Assembly (NCBI RefSeq): GCF_027595985.1
Contig: NC_073311.1
Span: 32,705,557-32,769,556 of the forward strand
Direction of reading: 5' to 3'
Length of the DNA: 64,000 nt
DNA from: Sorex araneus
Taxonomy: Eukaryota; Chordata; Mammalia; Eulipotyphla; Soricidae
The notes beneath the pieces were generated by a model. That model was given only the letters and a program-made list of their open reading frames with translations. It was not told the DNA's origin and made no database searches. The translations under genes were made by a program, and so were the position numbers. Within the stretch, counting starts at the first letter, position 1, and every line of letters begins with the position of its first letter. Shown piece after piece: positions 12,361-24,038 of this stretch.

Positions 12361-13529
12361 TAAAAACAAATTGCACATCAAAGAGATAGATAAAAATTTT
12401 AAATAATGTCAAAAAAAAACAAAAAAGCAAAAGAAAAATATTAAATAATGTCAGCGTTTTAGAAAAGAAACTACAAGCAGTCCCAAACTCAAAATTAAGT
12501 AACATGCCAGTCACCTCCAAGATAAACCAAAATTTCTGCTTACTCAAACCAGTGTTTTAAAAGTACCTGTTCTCAATTGAGTTTAAGGGTTTTTTTTTTT
12601 AAAGAGAAACGATTGCTCTCTCACATTTTGTGAAATTTTAGAGATATAATTTATCATAGCATAATGTGCCCAAACTGCTCGTCCTCCCCCTGCCTCCTCC
12701 CCGTGGTTACGAAGCTAGATTAGGGTGTACACATTTCCTGCAGGCATTAGCTCATCCGTTAGGAGAATGGTGACCGCATCGCTTCTTTGAAACCATCGCC
12801 ACCTAGCGGAAATCACGTATCAAAGCAATATCTGCAATGCACCACATTTGCTGTGTAATGCCTAAGAATATCTAAGAAGAAAAACGTGAAATATTCCCAT
12901 CTGCCAGTATAGGAGGTGGACCACCTAAGAGACACATACTAACTAGTAAGTTAGTGGTCTTAGAATGTATCTGTACTCAGTTTCATTTTTTCCTAAGTAA
13001 CATTAGAACTGCCTTTTGGATTTTGTAAATGCTTTAGAACTTCTATCATCCCCCTTCACACTGAGAAATATTTTCGGAATACTAACACCCTCAAATTGGA
13101 TTCCATGGCTAAAATTACATTTTGGAAAAATTATTCCACTTAAAAAATTTTAATTATTAGCCTGAAAATGATGAAGAGTTTGACATGCAAAATTATTTCC
13201 ATGTAACTTATATTATATTGACTTACAAATATACAGAATATCTCTCTATAAAATCATGTTTCTTGAATTTTAACAAGATCCCTCAAATAAGAGTAAATGG
13301 AATTGAAGAAAACTTAGTTGACTGACAAGTAAAATGAGATTTAAAAAAATTCCATTTATGATGTTTCTGATAAATGTCTTAGGGAATCACTACTTTTTAT
13401 GGGACAAATAACATAAAACATGGTTTATCTTTACATGCCATGGTACTTGAAAGAAAACAATTATCTCAAAAGTTTAAATTGATAATTTTTTATCTGTAAG
13501 AAATGTCACTTTTTTAAAAATTTATTTTA
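12361..13529. other. Non-coding sequence
   Basis: More than 1 kb with no recognised repeat. The block at about 12690-12860 is less AT-rich than its surroundings and might be conserved non-coding DNA, but nothing in the sequence alone proves that. Confidence 0.45.
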
Positions 13530-13693
13530 GGGAGGCCACATCAGGCCATACCACACTTAGGGGTTACTCCTGCTCTGCACCCAAGGATCACCTCTAGAGG
13601 TGCTAAGGGGAACCGCATGGGATGCCAGGGATTGAACATGGCTCTGCCATGTTCAAAGCAAGCACCTTACCCATTGTAGTACCATTTTAGTCC
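13530..13693 (-). repeat. Type A SINE
   Basis: Minus-strand copy with CACACTTAGGGGTTACTCCTG, CGCATGGGATGCCAGGGATTG and AAGCAAGCACCTTACCC. The box B complement is disrupted by a short duplication around GCCATGTTCAA. Confidence 0.85.
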
Positions 13694-13708
13694 ACTATAA
13701 TTAAAAGA

Positions 13709-13709
<1 letters not shown>

Positions 13710-13754
<45 letters not shown>
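13710..13754. repeat. (TA)n microsatellite
   Basis: About 22 uninterrupted TA units, directly abutting the A-tail side of the next SINE. It probably grew from that tail. Confidence 0.97.
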
Positions 13755-13755
<1 letters not shown>

Positions 13756-13912
13756 CTTTTTGAGTCATACCCAGCGAGGCACAGGGGTTACTCCGGACTC
13801 ATGCACTCAGGAATTACTCCTGCTCGGGGAACTATATGGGATGCTTGGAATCGAACCTGGGTCGGCCACATGCAAGGCATGCCCTACCCGCTCTGCTATG
13901 ACTCCAGCCCCC
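13755..13912 (-). repeat. Type A SINE, fairly young
   Basis: Minus-strand full-length copy with TTGCTTTTTGAGTCATACCC at the 3-prime end, box B complement GGAATCGAACCTGGG and 5-prime end complement GACTCCAGCCC. It has few changes against other type A copies. Confidence 0.93.
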
Positions 13913-15654
13913 AAAAATATATATTTAATTTTTAAAAACTAGAAACTTTCTTTCTGCAGACAACAAACGTTGGTAATCAGATGTCTTTGGGTTTAAATGT
14001 TTTCATGTATCGAGAATTATGGAATAGAAAGGAGTATAAATTTAAAGAAAAACTATTCTGAGATGTTTCATTAACTTGAATTTTATCTGGGAGGGATGAC
14101 CAATGCTCAGACCTGATTCCTGCCTGGCTCTATCTTCAGGGCTTACTTCTGGCTCTGAACTCAGGAATCTCATCTTAACCACTATATTTTCTCTTTGGTC
14201 CCTCACCTACCTTTTTAGATCACTTGTCTTACTTGTTTGGTGACAGCTTAACCGCTCATCAATCTTTCTCACTAAATAGAATTCTCTTGAGACTAGATAC
14301 TATGTTTCACCTACAATCAGTCCCAGGGTGCCTTTGGGTTAGTCTCTTTTCTGATTTATTGCTATTCTAAGTAGAAGTAGTTAAATATTTTAAAGTATAT
14401 CATCTAGCTGTATCTTTAGCACTTAGACTAATGGCTGACTAATGGGAGTGGAGGCCAGCAATAATGAGCACTCTAGATGCTGAACACTCCCCATTCTGAA
14501 AGGTCCTTGTTCTTATGAACTTTCACATAATTCTTTGTGTCTCTGTCTTAAGTAATATTGACCAATTAGCTTTCTGCCTTTAGTAACCATCAGTATCAGC
14601 TCATTTGAATCCTCATCAAATATTAACCCATTCTATTCCTAACTAGTTCTCATTCCCCTTACATCTTTATGAAATGGAATAAAATAATCAAAATTAACAA
14701 ATATACTTATTGCTCAGTTTCTTGTCTCCTGATAAATGCAGAATAATTGATTTCTAAGGAAAAAAAAAAACCCTACCCTTAATCTAAAGGAGTTACGAGA
14801 TTCACAGTGAGGGATGTTTAAGTTAGAGTTAACATAAAAACTCCATGGACCAGTAGGCTACTTTGAAGAAAGTAGAGTTTTAAGACACAGTGACATTTAC
14901 ACTTCCTGTCTGTCTTTTGTCCAGACTCATGACTGTCAAAGAAACTTTAATGCTACATATGGCATTATTCCCAATTGAGTTCAATTTACATATTATATTT
15001 AATTTTTTCCACACTCTAACTTCTGATCCTTTCCTAATGGTGACCCTTTTTCAGCTTGTTGTATTTTGTTACATCTATATGCTCTCAACTAACATTAATA
15101 GTTGATATTGATATTGACTGCTTTTAATTTTATAGCATAAATATAGTTCTGAACATTGGTTGCCACGTGGCAGCTCTGAAACACTTTGACCAGTAGTTAG
15201 CACTTTTCCATTTCCACTCCCTTCCATTAGGGATAGCTGATTCCCAATTTAGAGCATTAAGAACTCTGCAATCAGAAAGTTTTATACTTTTACCTCAGAA
15301 GAAAGGGGAAGCAGTCCAGAAAATTGTTCTAATGATGTGAATATTTTAGCATTGTTTTTCACTCTGCTACTTTTTCTCTCTAAAGCTTCTCATCCCATAA
15401 ATAATTTATCCCAGAATTTTTGGACATCAATTACTGAGACTCAGCATTTTCCCAGGACATTATTGCAATATGCAGCATGACTGCAGGTTTGACTTTGAAT
15501 ATAGAATCAAAGTTATATCCTTGAATAATATCAACTGATACTAAAATTTCTCTACATTCCCCTCCATTTTGATGAAAGAGAGTTGTATGTTTTTCAGCTT
15601 CTGTCACCAATTAGCTGTTCAATTTTGGGTAAATAATTAATAACTTATTTTGGT
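13913..15654. other. Non-coding sequence with one SINE scrap
   Basis: About 14110-14203 carries a decayed minus-strand type A fragment (CTTACTTCTGGCTCTGAACTCAGG, given only in part, with an internal deletion). The rest is unassigned. The 71-codon frame at 14890-15105 has no recognisable domain. Confidence 0.5.
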
Positions 15655-15805
15655 GGGGGGGGGGACAGCGGAGCACAACCAGTGGTACTCAAAGCTTACT
15701 CCAAGCTCTAAACTCAGGGATCATTCTTGATGGAGTCCTGGGGACCATGGACAGTGCTGGAGATTAAACCCAAGTCAGCCATGTGCAAGAAAATGAACTT
15801 CCTTC
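15655..15805 (-). repeat. Old type A SINE
   Basis: Minus-strand copy beginning at a G-run. It has AAGCTTACTCCAAGCTCTAA, GACAGTGCTGGAGATTAAACCC and GCCATGTGCAAG. The 5-prime end is missing or unrecognisable. Confidence 0.75.
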
Positions 15806-15949
15806 TTAAAAGAATAAAGTGTTCTACTTAAGGACATTTCTATGACACAACAGAGTTTGGGTACAAGAGATGTGGATGGATGCTTGAACTTCAAGAGCTC
15901 CTAGTTTGCTCACCCATCTTTGTGCTTTCCTACTAAAAGTAATTTTTAG

Positions 15950-16120
15950 TGAACTGGAGAAATTGTACAGTAAGGCACTTGCCTTGCATACAGCTGAATC
16001 AGGTTTGAACCCCTCAGCAGTGTATATGGTCCCCTGTGCCCTGCCAGGAATGATCTTTGAGCCATAGACAGGAGCAAATCCTAACATGACCAGGTATAGT
16101 CCCAACACAAAACAAAAATC
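15950..16120 (+). repeat. Old type A SINE
   Basis: Plus-strand copy: ACTGGAGAAATTGTACAG head, AAGGCACTTGCCTTGCATAC, damaged box B AGGTTTGAACCCC, then a body and an A-rich tail. Confidence 0.8.
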
Positions 16121-16219
16121 AGGTGATTTTAGTTATAAACATCATACGTGACTAGGGTTCTCTGTTAGCATTTCTTGTCATAATTCATTTCCTATTTAGT
16201 TTTAGTTATTTTTGTCCAG

Positions 16220-16460
16220 GCCTGGAGTGGAGCACAGCGGGTAGGGCGTTTGCCTTGCATGCGGCCAACACAGGTTCTATTCCTCCGACCTTCTCAGAGA
16301 GCCCGGCAAGCTACTGAGAGTATCCCACCTGCACAGCAGAACCTGGCAAGCTACCCGTGGCATATTCGATATGCCAAAAACAGTAACAAGTCTCACAATG
16401 GATACTTTACTGGTGCCCGCTCCAGCAAATTGATGAACAATGGGACAACTACAGTGCTGT
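16220..16460 (+). repeat. Type B SINE
   Basis: Near full-length plus-strand copy. It has CTGGAGTGGAGCACAGCGGG head, AGGTTCTATTCCTCC box B with one change, CCAAAAACAGTAACAAG, and an end at ACAACTACAGTGCT. Confidence 0.92.
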
Positions 16461-17162
16461 CTTTGTCCACAGTATTAAAAATGCTTATTGAGAGTTTCTA
16501 TGAGCAAGGTTTTGAATTGAGAATAGAAAATCAGTTCTAGGCTTTTAGGTTTACTAGGCTGAAGAAAACCACAGATAACTATTTATTGTTTTCAGAGATA
16601 ATGAAATTATCACCACAGGGCTCTTATGCAAATAAAGTGAAGAGTATCTATTCTTCCTAAATGTGCTCTTCCTGCAATGAATGAGTGCGTTCCTAGAAAA
16701 GCTGTAAACCAGAACACAGCCTCTCCAAATGCAGAGCCCCTACATCCTTAGCACCACACTCCCAGTAGATGGGTTTAAGCAACTAAAGAGACACAGGAAT
16801 AAGACAACATTAAACCTTTGAATCATCCTCTGGATGCCAGACCCACGATTACATGTTGATGTGGTCTCTTTCTCTAACATGTTGCGCTCTAGCTACTGAC
16901 GACAATAATTAACAGATCAAATTATGTTCAAGTTCCAGGTGATTGACTTCCATTAGTCCCATATTTAAAATTAAGTTTATAGGGACCAAGAGATAATGCA
17001 GAGCTTGTGGTACTGGTACCACATGGTTCTTTGAACCACCAGCCTGGTTGGCTGAAAGTCACCTGTGGAGTCCAGGGACCACTGCTAGGAAAATCCCCAT
17101 CCCCAAAATATAACCCCTAAGTTTCTGTATACATCTTATCTGTATATTTTAGGATTAAGATC
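16461..17162. other. Non-coding sequence with a doubtful SINE remnant
   Basis: About 16980-17110 may be a very old plus-strand SINE (GGGACCAAGAGATAATGCAG, TCCAGGGACCACTGCT). Otherwise nothing is recognised. Confidence 0.4.
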
Positions 17163-17411
17163 ACTGTCACTATCACTGTCATCCCGTTGCTCATCGATTT
17201 GTTACAGCGGGCACCAGTAACGTCTCTCATTGAGAGACTTATTGTAACTGTTTTTGGCATATCCAATATGCACGGGTAGCTTGCCAGGTTCTGCCACTCG
17301 GGCTCAATACTTTCAGTATTGAGCTTGCCGGGCTCTCAGAGAGGAGCAGAGGAATCGCACTCGGGTCGGGCGCATGAAAGGCGAATGCCCAACCACTGTG
17401 CTCCAGTCCAG
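17163..17411 (-). repeat. Type B SINE
   Basis: Minus-strand near full-length copy. Its tail complement is (CACTGTCACTATCACTG), followed by CCCGTTGCTCATCG, TTTTTGGCATATCC and the head complement ending TGTGCTCCAGTCC. A small internal inverted or duplicated patch (CAATACTTTCAGTATTG) forms a perfect short palindrome in the body. Confidence 0.92.
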
Positions 17412-17627
17412 GATTAAGATATTAACCAAATTTAATTGGAAATTTCAGTTTTTATCACATAAAATAAACCCATTTTGAATTGTTCATTCAGCATTCGAAG
17501 GAAAACAAGTAACCTATCAGAGTAACTGCTAATATGAATTAGTGGTATTGATAACAAAATGAATTAAAGTTTATCTATTGCAATAAAGCCTTCCTATAAA
17601 TGTCTATTAGAGTATGAAAAGAATAAT

Positions 17628-17800
17628 CTGGAGCTAGGGTGACAGTAGAGAGGATGGGGAGCCTGCCTAGTATGTGGATGAACTGGCTTTGATCTTTGGC
17701 ATCCTGTAATGTCCCCTGAGCCTAACAGAAGTGATTCATGAGTACAGAACAAGGAGTAAGCCCTGTGTACTGCTGGGTGCCTCTTAGCCCCAAACAGAAT
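17628..17800 (+). repeat. Old type A SINE
   Basis: Plus-strand copy: CTGGAGCTAGGGTGACAGTAG head, a damaged box B (GGCTTTGATCTTTGGC), then GTACAGAACAAGGAGTAAGCC in the body. Confidence 0.75.
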
Positions 17801-17809
17801 AGTCTATAG

Positions 17810-18165
17810 GGGCTGGAGTGGTAAGCTTAATCTTGTCAGCTTGATCCCTAGCACCATATATGATCATCCAAGCCCAGATAGAAATAGTCCTGAGGGGCTG
17901 GAGCAATAGCACAGCGGGTAAGGCGTTTGCCTTGCACGCGGCCAACCCGGGTTCAATTCCCAGCATCCCATATGGTCCCCCAGCACCGCCAGAAGTGATT
18001 CCTGAGTGCAGAGCCAGGAGTAACCCCTGTGCAGAGCCAGGTGTGACCTAAAAAGCAAAAAAAAAAAAAAAAAAAAAAAAGAAATAGTCCTGAGCACAGA
18101 ATCAGGAGTAAGCCCTGAGCTTACTTAGTACCATATGGCCCCAAAACAAAATAAATAAATAAAAT
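17810..18165 (+). repeat. Older type A SINE split by a younger SINE
   Basis: The outer element runs from GGGGCTGGAGTGGTAAGC to about 17894 and resumes at 18081 with the body (GCACAGAATCAGGAGTAAGCC) and an AAATAAATAAAT tail. The two halves join cleanly once the inner copy and one target-site duplication are removed. The outer head lacks part of box A. Confidence 0.88.
17895..18080 (+). repeat. Young type A SINE nested in an older one
   Basis: Almost consensus copy: head GGGCTGGAGCAATAGCACAG, box B GGGTTCAATTCC, CATCCCATATGGTCCCCC, GTGTGACCTAAAAAGC and about 22 A residues. A 14-bp duplication, GAAATAGTCCTGAG, flanks it at 17881-17894 and 18081-18094. This shows integration by target-primed reverse transcription. 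Confidence 0.97.
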
Positions 18166-18339
18166 AGAATAGTCTATGAAAACCAAAGAACTCTTATTTG
18201 TCTTATCATCATTTTTTTCTTTACAAATTTTGATAGCTTGTTATTTATATTTGGCTTCATATGTTAAATATTTAATTTTAATTAAATATGAACCCCTAAT
18301 TATTAAATATTGAGGCATTTGACAATGCATTGTAGCAAA

Positions 18340-18850
18340 TATTATCACTGTATCACTGTTGTCCCATTGCACATTGATTTGCTCGAGTGAGAGTCACTAA
18401 CGTCTCCATTCGTCCCTGTCGCATTCAGGGTCAGGGGAATGAGGCCCATTATTGTTACTGTTTTGGGCATATCAAAAACACCATGGGTAGCTTGCCAGGC
18501 TCTGCCTTGTGAGATTATGCATTGCTCTCTTCCGGGAGCTTTGTTTTATAGTCTCTGGATCTTGATCACTGATTAGATTACATGAACGTCGGGGGGGCAG
18601 TTTGTGTGTGTGACTGTCAAGCTACTAGAAATCGGGGAGCCTGGGTGAAGGAGGCCCAGTTCCCCATCTGAGCAGGCTTAGAGATCTCAGCCATGGGTCC
18701 CACATACCTGGGTTCCTCTGTTGGTTCCTTCATGGGTGTGGCTCAGCCGAGCCCATGGAGAGAGGCCTTGAGCATGACTGTGGCTGGGTTCTGGAGGTTT
18801 TCTGCTGCCTGGACTCTGCTTGGGGTAGGGAGGGAAACTCATGGTCATGG
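18340..18850 (-). repeat. Composite repeat, minus strand
   Basis: The left part (18340-18512) is the complement of a type C/B tail (CACTGTATCACTGTTGTCCC, TTTTGGGCATATC, GTAGCTTGCCAGGCTCTGCC). The right part (18513-18850) is the complement of the GC-rich composite head, with GATTACATGAACGTC, GGGGGCAGTTTGTG and CCATGGGTCCCACATACCTGG. Tail and head have the same relation as in the plus-strand copy at 31498-32275. A 64-codon frame at 18693-18887 lies inside and is not a gene. Confidence 0.75.
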
Positions 18851-19004
18851 AAGACCATGGTTACTGGTTTGCTTTGAAAGGTTTTAGTTTGCCACTAGGG
18901 GGCTCATGTACATTAGTAGTTGCAAAGCATACACTGCACAACACAGAAAATGAGACGAAAGCTAATTTTATTAACTTTTTGTGTTAATGTGTACTTGGAT
19001 GGAC

Positions 19005-19247
19005 TGGAGCAATAGAACAGCAGGTAGGGCATTTGCCTTGCACGCGGCCGACCCAGGTTCGATTCCCCTGTCCCTCTCAGAAAGCCCTGCAAGCTACCAA
19101 GAGTATCTCGGCTGCACGGCAGAGCCTGGCAAGCTACCCATGGCATACTCGATATGCCAAAAACAGTAACAACAAGTCTCACAATGGAGACGTTACTGGT
19201 GTCTGCTCCACCAAATCGATGAACAACGGAGCAACAGTGCTACAGTG
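19005..19247 (+). repeat. Type B SINE
   Basis: Near full-length plus-strand copy: GGACTGGAGCAATAGAACAG, perfect box B GGTTCGATTCC, CATACTCGATATGCC, AATGGAGACGTTACTGG, ending GCTACAGTGCAG. Confidence 0.93.
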
Positions 19248-19321
19248 CAGTTCTTGGATGACATGGGTTTATTGCATTTATTTAGTGCGGGCTACATCAA
19301 AAGCACTTTTGTTTTGTTTTG

Positions 19322-19479
19322 TCTTTTGCTTTTTGGGTCACACCTGGTGATGCACAGGGCTTACTCCTGGCTTTACACTCAAAATTAATCTTGGCGGTGC
19401 TCGAGGATGCTGGGAATCAAACCTGGGTCGGCCGCGTGCAAGGTAAATGCACTACCCGCTATACTATTGCTCCAGCCCC
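19322..19479 (-). repeat. Type A SINE
   Basis: Minus-strand copy with CTTTTTGGGTCACACCTGG, GGAATCAAACCTGGGTCGGC and TATTGCTCCAGCCCC. It lacks about ten bases around the GGGGACCATATGG segment. Confidence 0.93.
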
Positions 19480-20171
19480 ATAAAAGGCACTTTTAAAGAA
19501 GATGGAATATATTAACTACTGCCATTTTTCAGGATTGGGGGGTTGCCCCATAAGGACTGTCCTGCTGGGACCACTCTTTGGGAGGAGTGCAGGCATGAGA
19601 GTTTAGGGCTCTGGCCCTAGCGTGTTTACTGGGGACGAGATGAGTCACGCTCCAACATTCCCACGCCGTAGCAGCATTGAACCTGGCATCTCCACATGCA
19701 AGCCAATCTCCCTGGCCGCTAACCGTTCTTTTATTTTTAAGAACAATTTTAAATGTACACTTCTTTGAAAAACTTTCTCTGTGTGGGGCAGGGGTGGACA
19801 TAGAGGTACCTAGTCTTGTGTTCTGTCATTTATATTATAATCTTTCTGCTCAAAGAAAAGCCACCATCAATAGAATAAAAAGCAATGCAACCTATAGCAA
19901 AATGACCATCTTTCACTTGGTAGTGCTACCTATTGGCTAATATGTGAAATATCTAATAGTGATTTTTGTCATAAATGGTAAACTCAAAAGTCAAAGTCAT
20001 AGATTATAAATAAAGTTGTCATGCTAAAAATCAAAATACATTCTGGACTTCTTAAAACTCAGGTTATTGAAGGATGTTGTGTTCCTAGTTACAAAATTCA
20101 AAAAAAGACAATGGAAAAATACGGTGGATCCACAACTTTGGATTAAAAATAAAGAACTTGGACCTTGCAAT
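19480..20171. other. Non-coding sequence
   Basis: No supported gene. About 19540-19720 contains GCATGAGAGTTTAGGGCTCTGG and TGCAAGCCAATCTCCCTGG and may be another decayed minus-strand SINE. Confidence 0.45.
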
Positions 20172-20183
20172 AATTCTTTTCCT

Positions 20184-20354
20184 GGGGCTAGAGTGATAGC
20201 ATAGCGGGTAGGGCATTTGCCTTGAACACGGCCAACCCGGGTTCGATTCCCAGCATCCCATATGGTTCCCCAAGAACCACCAGGAGTAATTCCTGAGTGA
20301 ATGAGCCAGTAGTAGCCCCCATACATCGCTGAGTGTGACCCAAAATGAAAAGAA
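20184..20354 (+). repeat. Type A SINE with target-site duplication
   Basis: Plus-strand full-length copy, with perfect box B GGGTTCGATTCC and CATCCCATATGGTTCCCC. The 12-bp duplication AATTCTTTTCCT lies at 20172-20183 and 20355-20366. The tail is short (AAAATGAAAAGA), probably eroded. Confidence 0.96.
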
Positions 20355-20366
20355 AATTCTTTTCCT

Positions 20367-21118
20367 ATGATCTTTTATTTGAAAATGGAACAAAATCATT
20401 AGTTTGCAATGGTCAGATGTTTAAATGTGATAATAAATGTTAAGAATTTTGTATATGGCCAAGTATTTCTGAATGTATTAAATTTCTATACATAATCATT
20501 TCACTCTAGGTGAAACAATTTTCAATCCTTAAGTGTCACATAAAATATAAACTGCCTTAAGCATTATGATGCATTTAAATTGTTTTGAAATGTTCCATCC
20601 TAATACCAACTGCTTATATGGAAAAAAAATAGTCCTGCTTTAAGTAGGTGAATTTTAGAACTAGCCATTAGGATATTGTTAACCATAAGAAGATACATTA
20701 TTCATATGAAGGTGGAGTAAGAAAAAATGTCAGAAAGAACATTATAGAATTAATCTAGCTCAAGAAATGTAATTAGCTCTCATAGTCCATACAGTGATAT
20801 GTGCAACTCAAAGTAATCTAATTGCGGTTGTCCATGGGAAAATATAGAGTAATAAATCATTTTGGCAACAACCTTAGAAAATTCACATTATTTTTCCAAT
20901 CACCAAAGTCACTTTTAGACAACACTAAGTATGTCAAAGATTCAATCGTGCATATATCAAATATGCATTACAATTAGTAAACATTAATGTCACTTATGAA
21001 AGCTTCATTATCTGGGCATTAAGTCTTTCTAAATTCATTTAATCCATTAAATAAATAAAAACACAGATAAAAAAATGGAAAATCAAAAATTTTAGAAACA
21101 TGCCAGATTCTCAAAATA
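20367..21118. other. Non-coding AT-rich sequence
   Basis: Nothing recognised. Confidence 0.55.
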
Positions 21119-21130
21119 GTAATAGAAGTT

Positions 21131-21304
21131 GTTTTTTTTTTGGGGGGGGGTCACACCCAGGGATGCACAGGGATTACTCCTGGATCTGCAATCAGAAATT
21201 ACCCCTGGCGGTGCTCAGGGGACCATATGGGATGCTGGAACTTGAACCCAGGTTGGCCTCATGCAAGGCAAATGTCCTACCTGCTGTGCTATTGCCCTAG
21301 CCCC
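21131..21304 (-). repeat. Type A SINE with target-site duplication
   Basis: Minus-strand full-length copy. The 12-bp duplication GTAATAGAAGTT lies at 21119-21130 and 21305-21316. The poly-A end appears as T10 followed by G10. Confidence 0.96.
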
Positions 21305-21689
21305 GTAATAGAAGTTTTAAAACCACAAACCACCATCATTTCATTCCATGAGGCATAGTAAATCTAATGTGTCAACAACAGAGCTTCTAAGTATTTTTTT
21401 AAATATGTGATTGCGTTGACAGGGCAATCATAGTGTAATGGTTTTAGTGTGTAATTTTAGTATCTACCACTACCATTGGTGATGTGACACTAACCATCCA
21501 CCACCGTATTATGTCACTTGGAGTCAGTCACAGCTTCTCCTTCTCCTAGCCACTGTCTCCCCCTGTACCCCCATACTTGGTTATCTCAGTTCCTGTATCT
21601 AAGTCCATGGGGTTGTTTTTTATTGGATACTGTCAATTTCCTAGTTTTATAAGTTTTTGTAATGCATTTCCCTCTGAAATCCTATAAAG

Positions 21690-21800
21690 TTCACACCTGT
21701 CAGTGCACAGGGCGTATTCCTGGCTCTGCACTCAGGGATCACTCTAGCGGGGTTGGGTTTAGAAAGATGCAAGATGCAGGTCACCTAGCCCTAGTAGGCC
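21690..21800 (-). repeat. Type A SINE fragment
   Basis: TCACACCTGTCAGTGCACAGG and GGCTCTGCACTCAGGGATCAC give the 3-prime half. The 5-prime half is replaced by unrelated sequence, apart from CACCTAGCCCTAG. Confidence 0.75.
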
Positions 21801-22502
21801 AGGCGATCCAGTCTCTGGATTCAGAATTTTAAATAGTTTCTCCTATAGATATATGACCAAATCAAGGCATTCAACCGGCACAAGTACTATTTTATTTAGC
21901 TATTTACCCGATGCCAACACTTAATTTCCAGGACTGATTCATGTGTGTTTCAATGATATTAAGCATATCTCATATCAGCATCTCATTCCAAGAGAATACA
22001 CAATTTTTCAGTTCTTGTTAATTAATCAAGGATAATCTCATGTCCACAAATTAAGCAGATTCTCAAATATAGTTTATGTTTAATGTTTTAATAAGATTTA
22101 TGGTCTATAGTGCAATTATTCTTTGTGTGAAGATATTTTTTTTATAATGTCTGATCAGTAAGTAATGAAGCATGACAACTTATCTCGAGGAAACAAAGAC
22201 CAAAAGTGAGGGGTTACCAATAAAGGTCTGTCAACACCAACCCAACCTTCTCTTCCATCATCTGATCAGAGTTTGGAGCTGTGTTCTGGTTATTAATGGC
22301 TAATCCTAACTTGCTGGGGAAAATGCTAACACTGAAACCACGACTGCATCTTTGTTTCTGTTTTAATATACAAAGAGTCAAGGGCAACATGATTCTGAAG
22401 CATTGCTATCAAGAGTAATTTTTGAAATGTAATTATTATTACATTATTGCAAACAATTTAAGGCAAACAATTAATTTGCATTGGCAGGCTGTTAAGTGAC
22501 TT
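21801..22502. other. Non-coding sequence
   Basis: Nothing recognised. Confidence 0.5.
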
Positions 22503-22516
22503 TGGTATGCTGATAA

Positions 22517-22602
22517 TAGGCTTTGCATGTGGCCGACCCGAGTTCGATTCCCAGGATCCCATATGGTCCCCCAAGCACCACTAGGAGTGATTCCTGAGTA
22601 CG
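22517..22602 (+). repeat. Type A SINE truncated at both ends, with target-site duplication
   Basis: Only 86 bases, from GGCTTTGCATGTGGCCGACC through box B (GAGTTCGATTCC) to GATTCCTGAGTACG. The first 30 or so bases and the whole A-tail are absent. It is nevertheless flanked by a 14-bp direct repeat TGGTATGCTGATAA at 22503-22516 and 22603-22616. Confidence 0.93.
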
Positions 22603-22616
22603 TGGTATGCTGATAA

Positions 22617-23981
22617 ACATTAAACTAAAAAAAAATTTTTATTCACTCCTTTTCTCCAAAACCACTGATAGAGTAATATTTGTAACATTCTCTTCTCTGA
22701 CCCTGTAGAATGGGTATAGCTGCTAATGTTATTACAAGAAGACTAGTTATTCATCTCTTGTGTTTATTTTAATGGAATTTAATATGTTGTAATTATTTCT
22801 TCATATGCAGCTGCTCTAAAATATTTATGAAACCAAACTCAAAATTCAGAATTGATCTCCATATGCCAATTTCTTATGCCCTCTCTAGAAGGCTAATATT
22901 TCATAGAAGAAAAATTTCTTTTATGGCAGATAATAAAGACAATTTTTTTAAAAAGCTGCCACTAACTAGTACAAGGAAAATACCTGAATCTCTACATATG
23001 GAAACATCTGAAAATTCAGTAAAATTTATTGCCTTCTGGACACACTTATGATTTACAATATTTTTTTCTGACAATTGACAAATGACTCCATTCTTAAATT
23101 GCTGTGGTACCTTATTATTCATACATGAAGCTTGATATGCACTTAAAAAACAGTGAACTTACTCTGGAAAACTCTCACAGCAGTATACTTACCTCTAAAA
23201 CTAGAGACTGCGTATACTCTCAGCCATGCTAACACTGATGCTGTTGAGTCAACAATGCTGTGTTGAACAAGTTGTGATGAAGTTACCTATGGAGTCCAAA
23301 AATTACGGTGCTCCAATTATGCCTCACAGGCATTTTTAGGGCCTTTCCATCTCATGCTTGTGAGTTGGGGAGGGACAAGTATCTGAAAGGATTGGTAGTG
23401 TGTGTGACACTGCAGTTCATCCCCAATTTATTTCCTCATTTCACATTAGTCTTCAAAGATTAGTGAAGACTGTCACAAAACCTGGCTAATAAATGAGTTC
23501 AGAGAATCACTGATCACTATTTTCTCCTGTCATTAATTTTTGTGTTTCAGAAGTTAGAAATTACACACACATGCACAGATTCTATGATTTCCGCTTACCT
23601 CTTCTCTCTTCTTGTTGGCTGTTTCTTCTGGATTCTCATTTCTCTGTTCTCATTTCCTCTTCCTAGTTCTCCGTTTTTACCTCTGTCCACAGTAATTCTC
23701 CCCACTTCGGTGTTAGGCTTTCTTATAATATATACATTCTTAGTGTTATAATTTCCTTTACAGACTTGCACTGGCAAATTTGTCTTTCTGTACTAAATGT
23801 TCTTTTCTATCAAGAACATGAGTAGAGATTTTACTTGTTTATTGTGTATCTTTATCTCTAATTCACACTAATTGGTCCTCAATGGGTCATTAAAAGTTTA
23901 CTGAATATCAGTCTGTGAACTTGTTTATAGTCCTTAAGCACTGCATATTTGCATTTCTTAGAATGACTTGTGGATAAAGCC

Positions 23982-23982
<1 letters not shown>
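22617..23982. other. Non-coding AT-rich sequence
   Basis: No supported gene. The frames at 22827-23051 and 22901-23122 overlap on opposite strands and look random. Confidence 0.5.

Positions 23983-24038
<56 letters not shown>
23983..24038. repeat. (TATC)n microsatellite
   Basis: About 14 TATC units, nearly uninterrupted, followed by ATCTATCTGTATATATATGG. Confidence 0.97.

Noticed and set aside
12690-12860. Possible conserved regulatory element
   Set aside because: Base composition is slightly raised, but no motif or repeat supports a function. It would need cross-species alignment.
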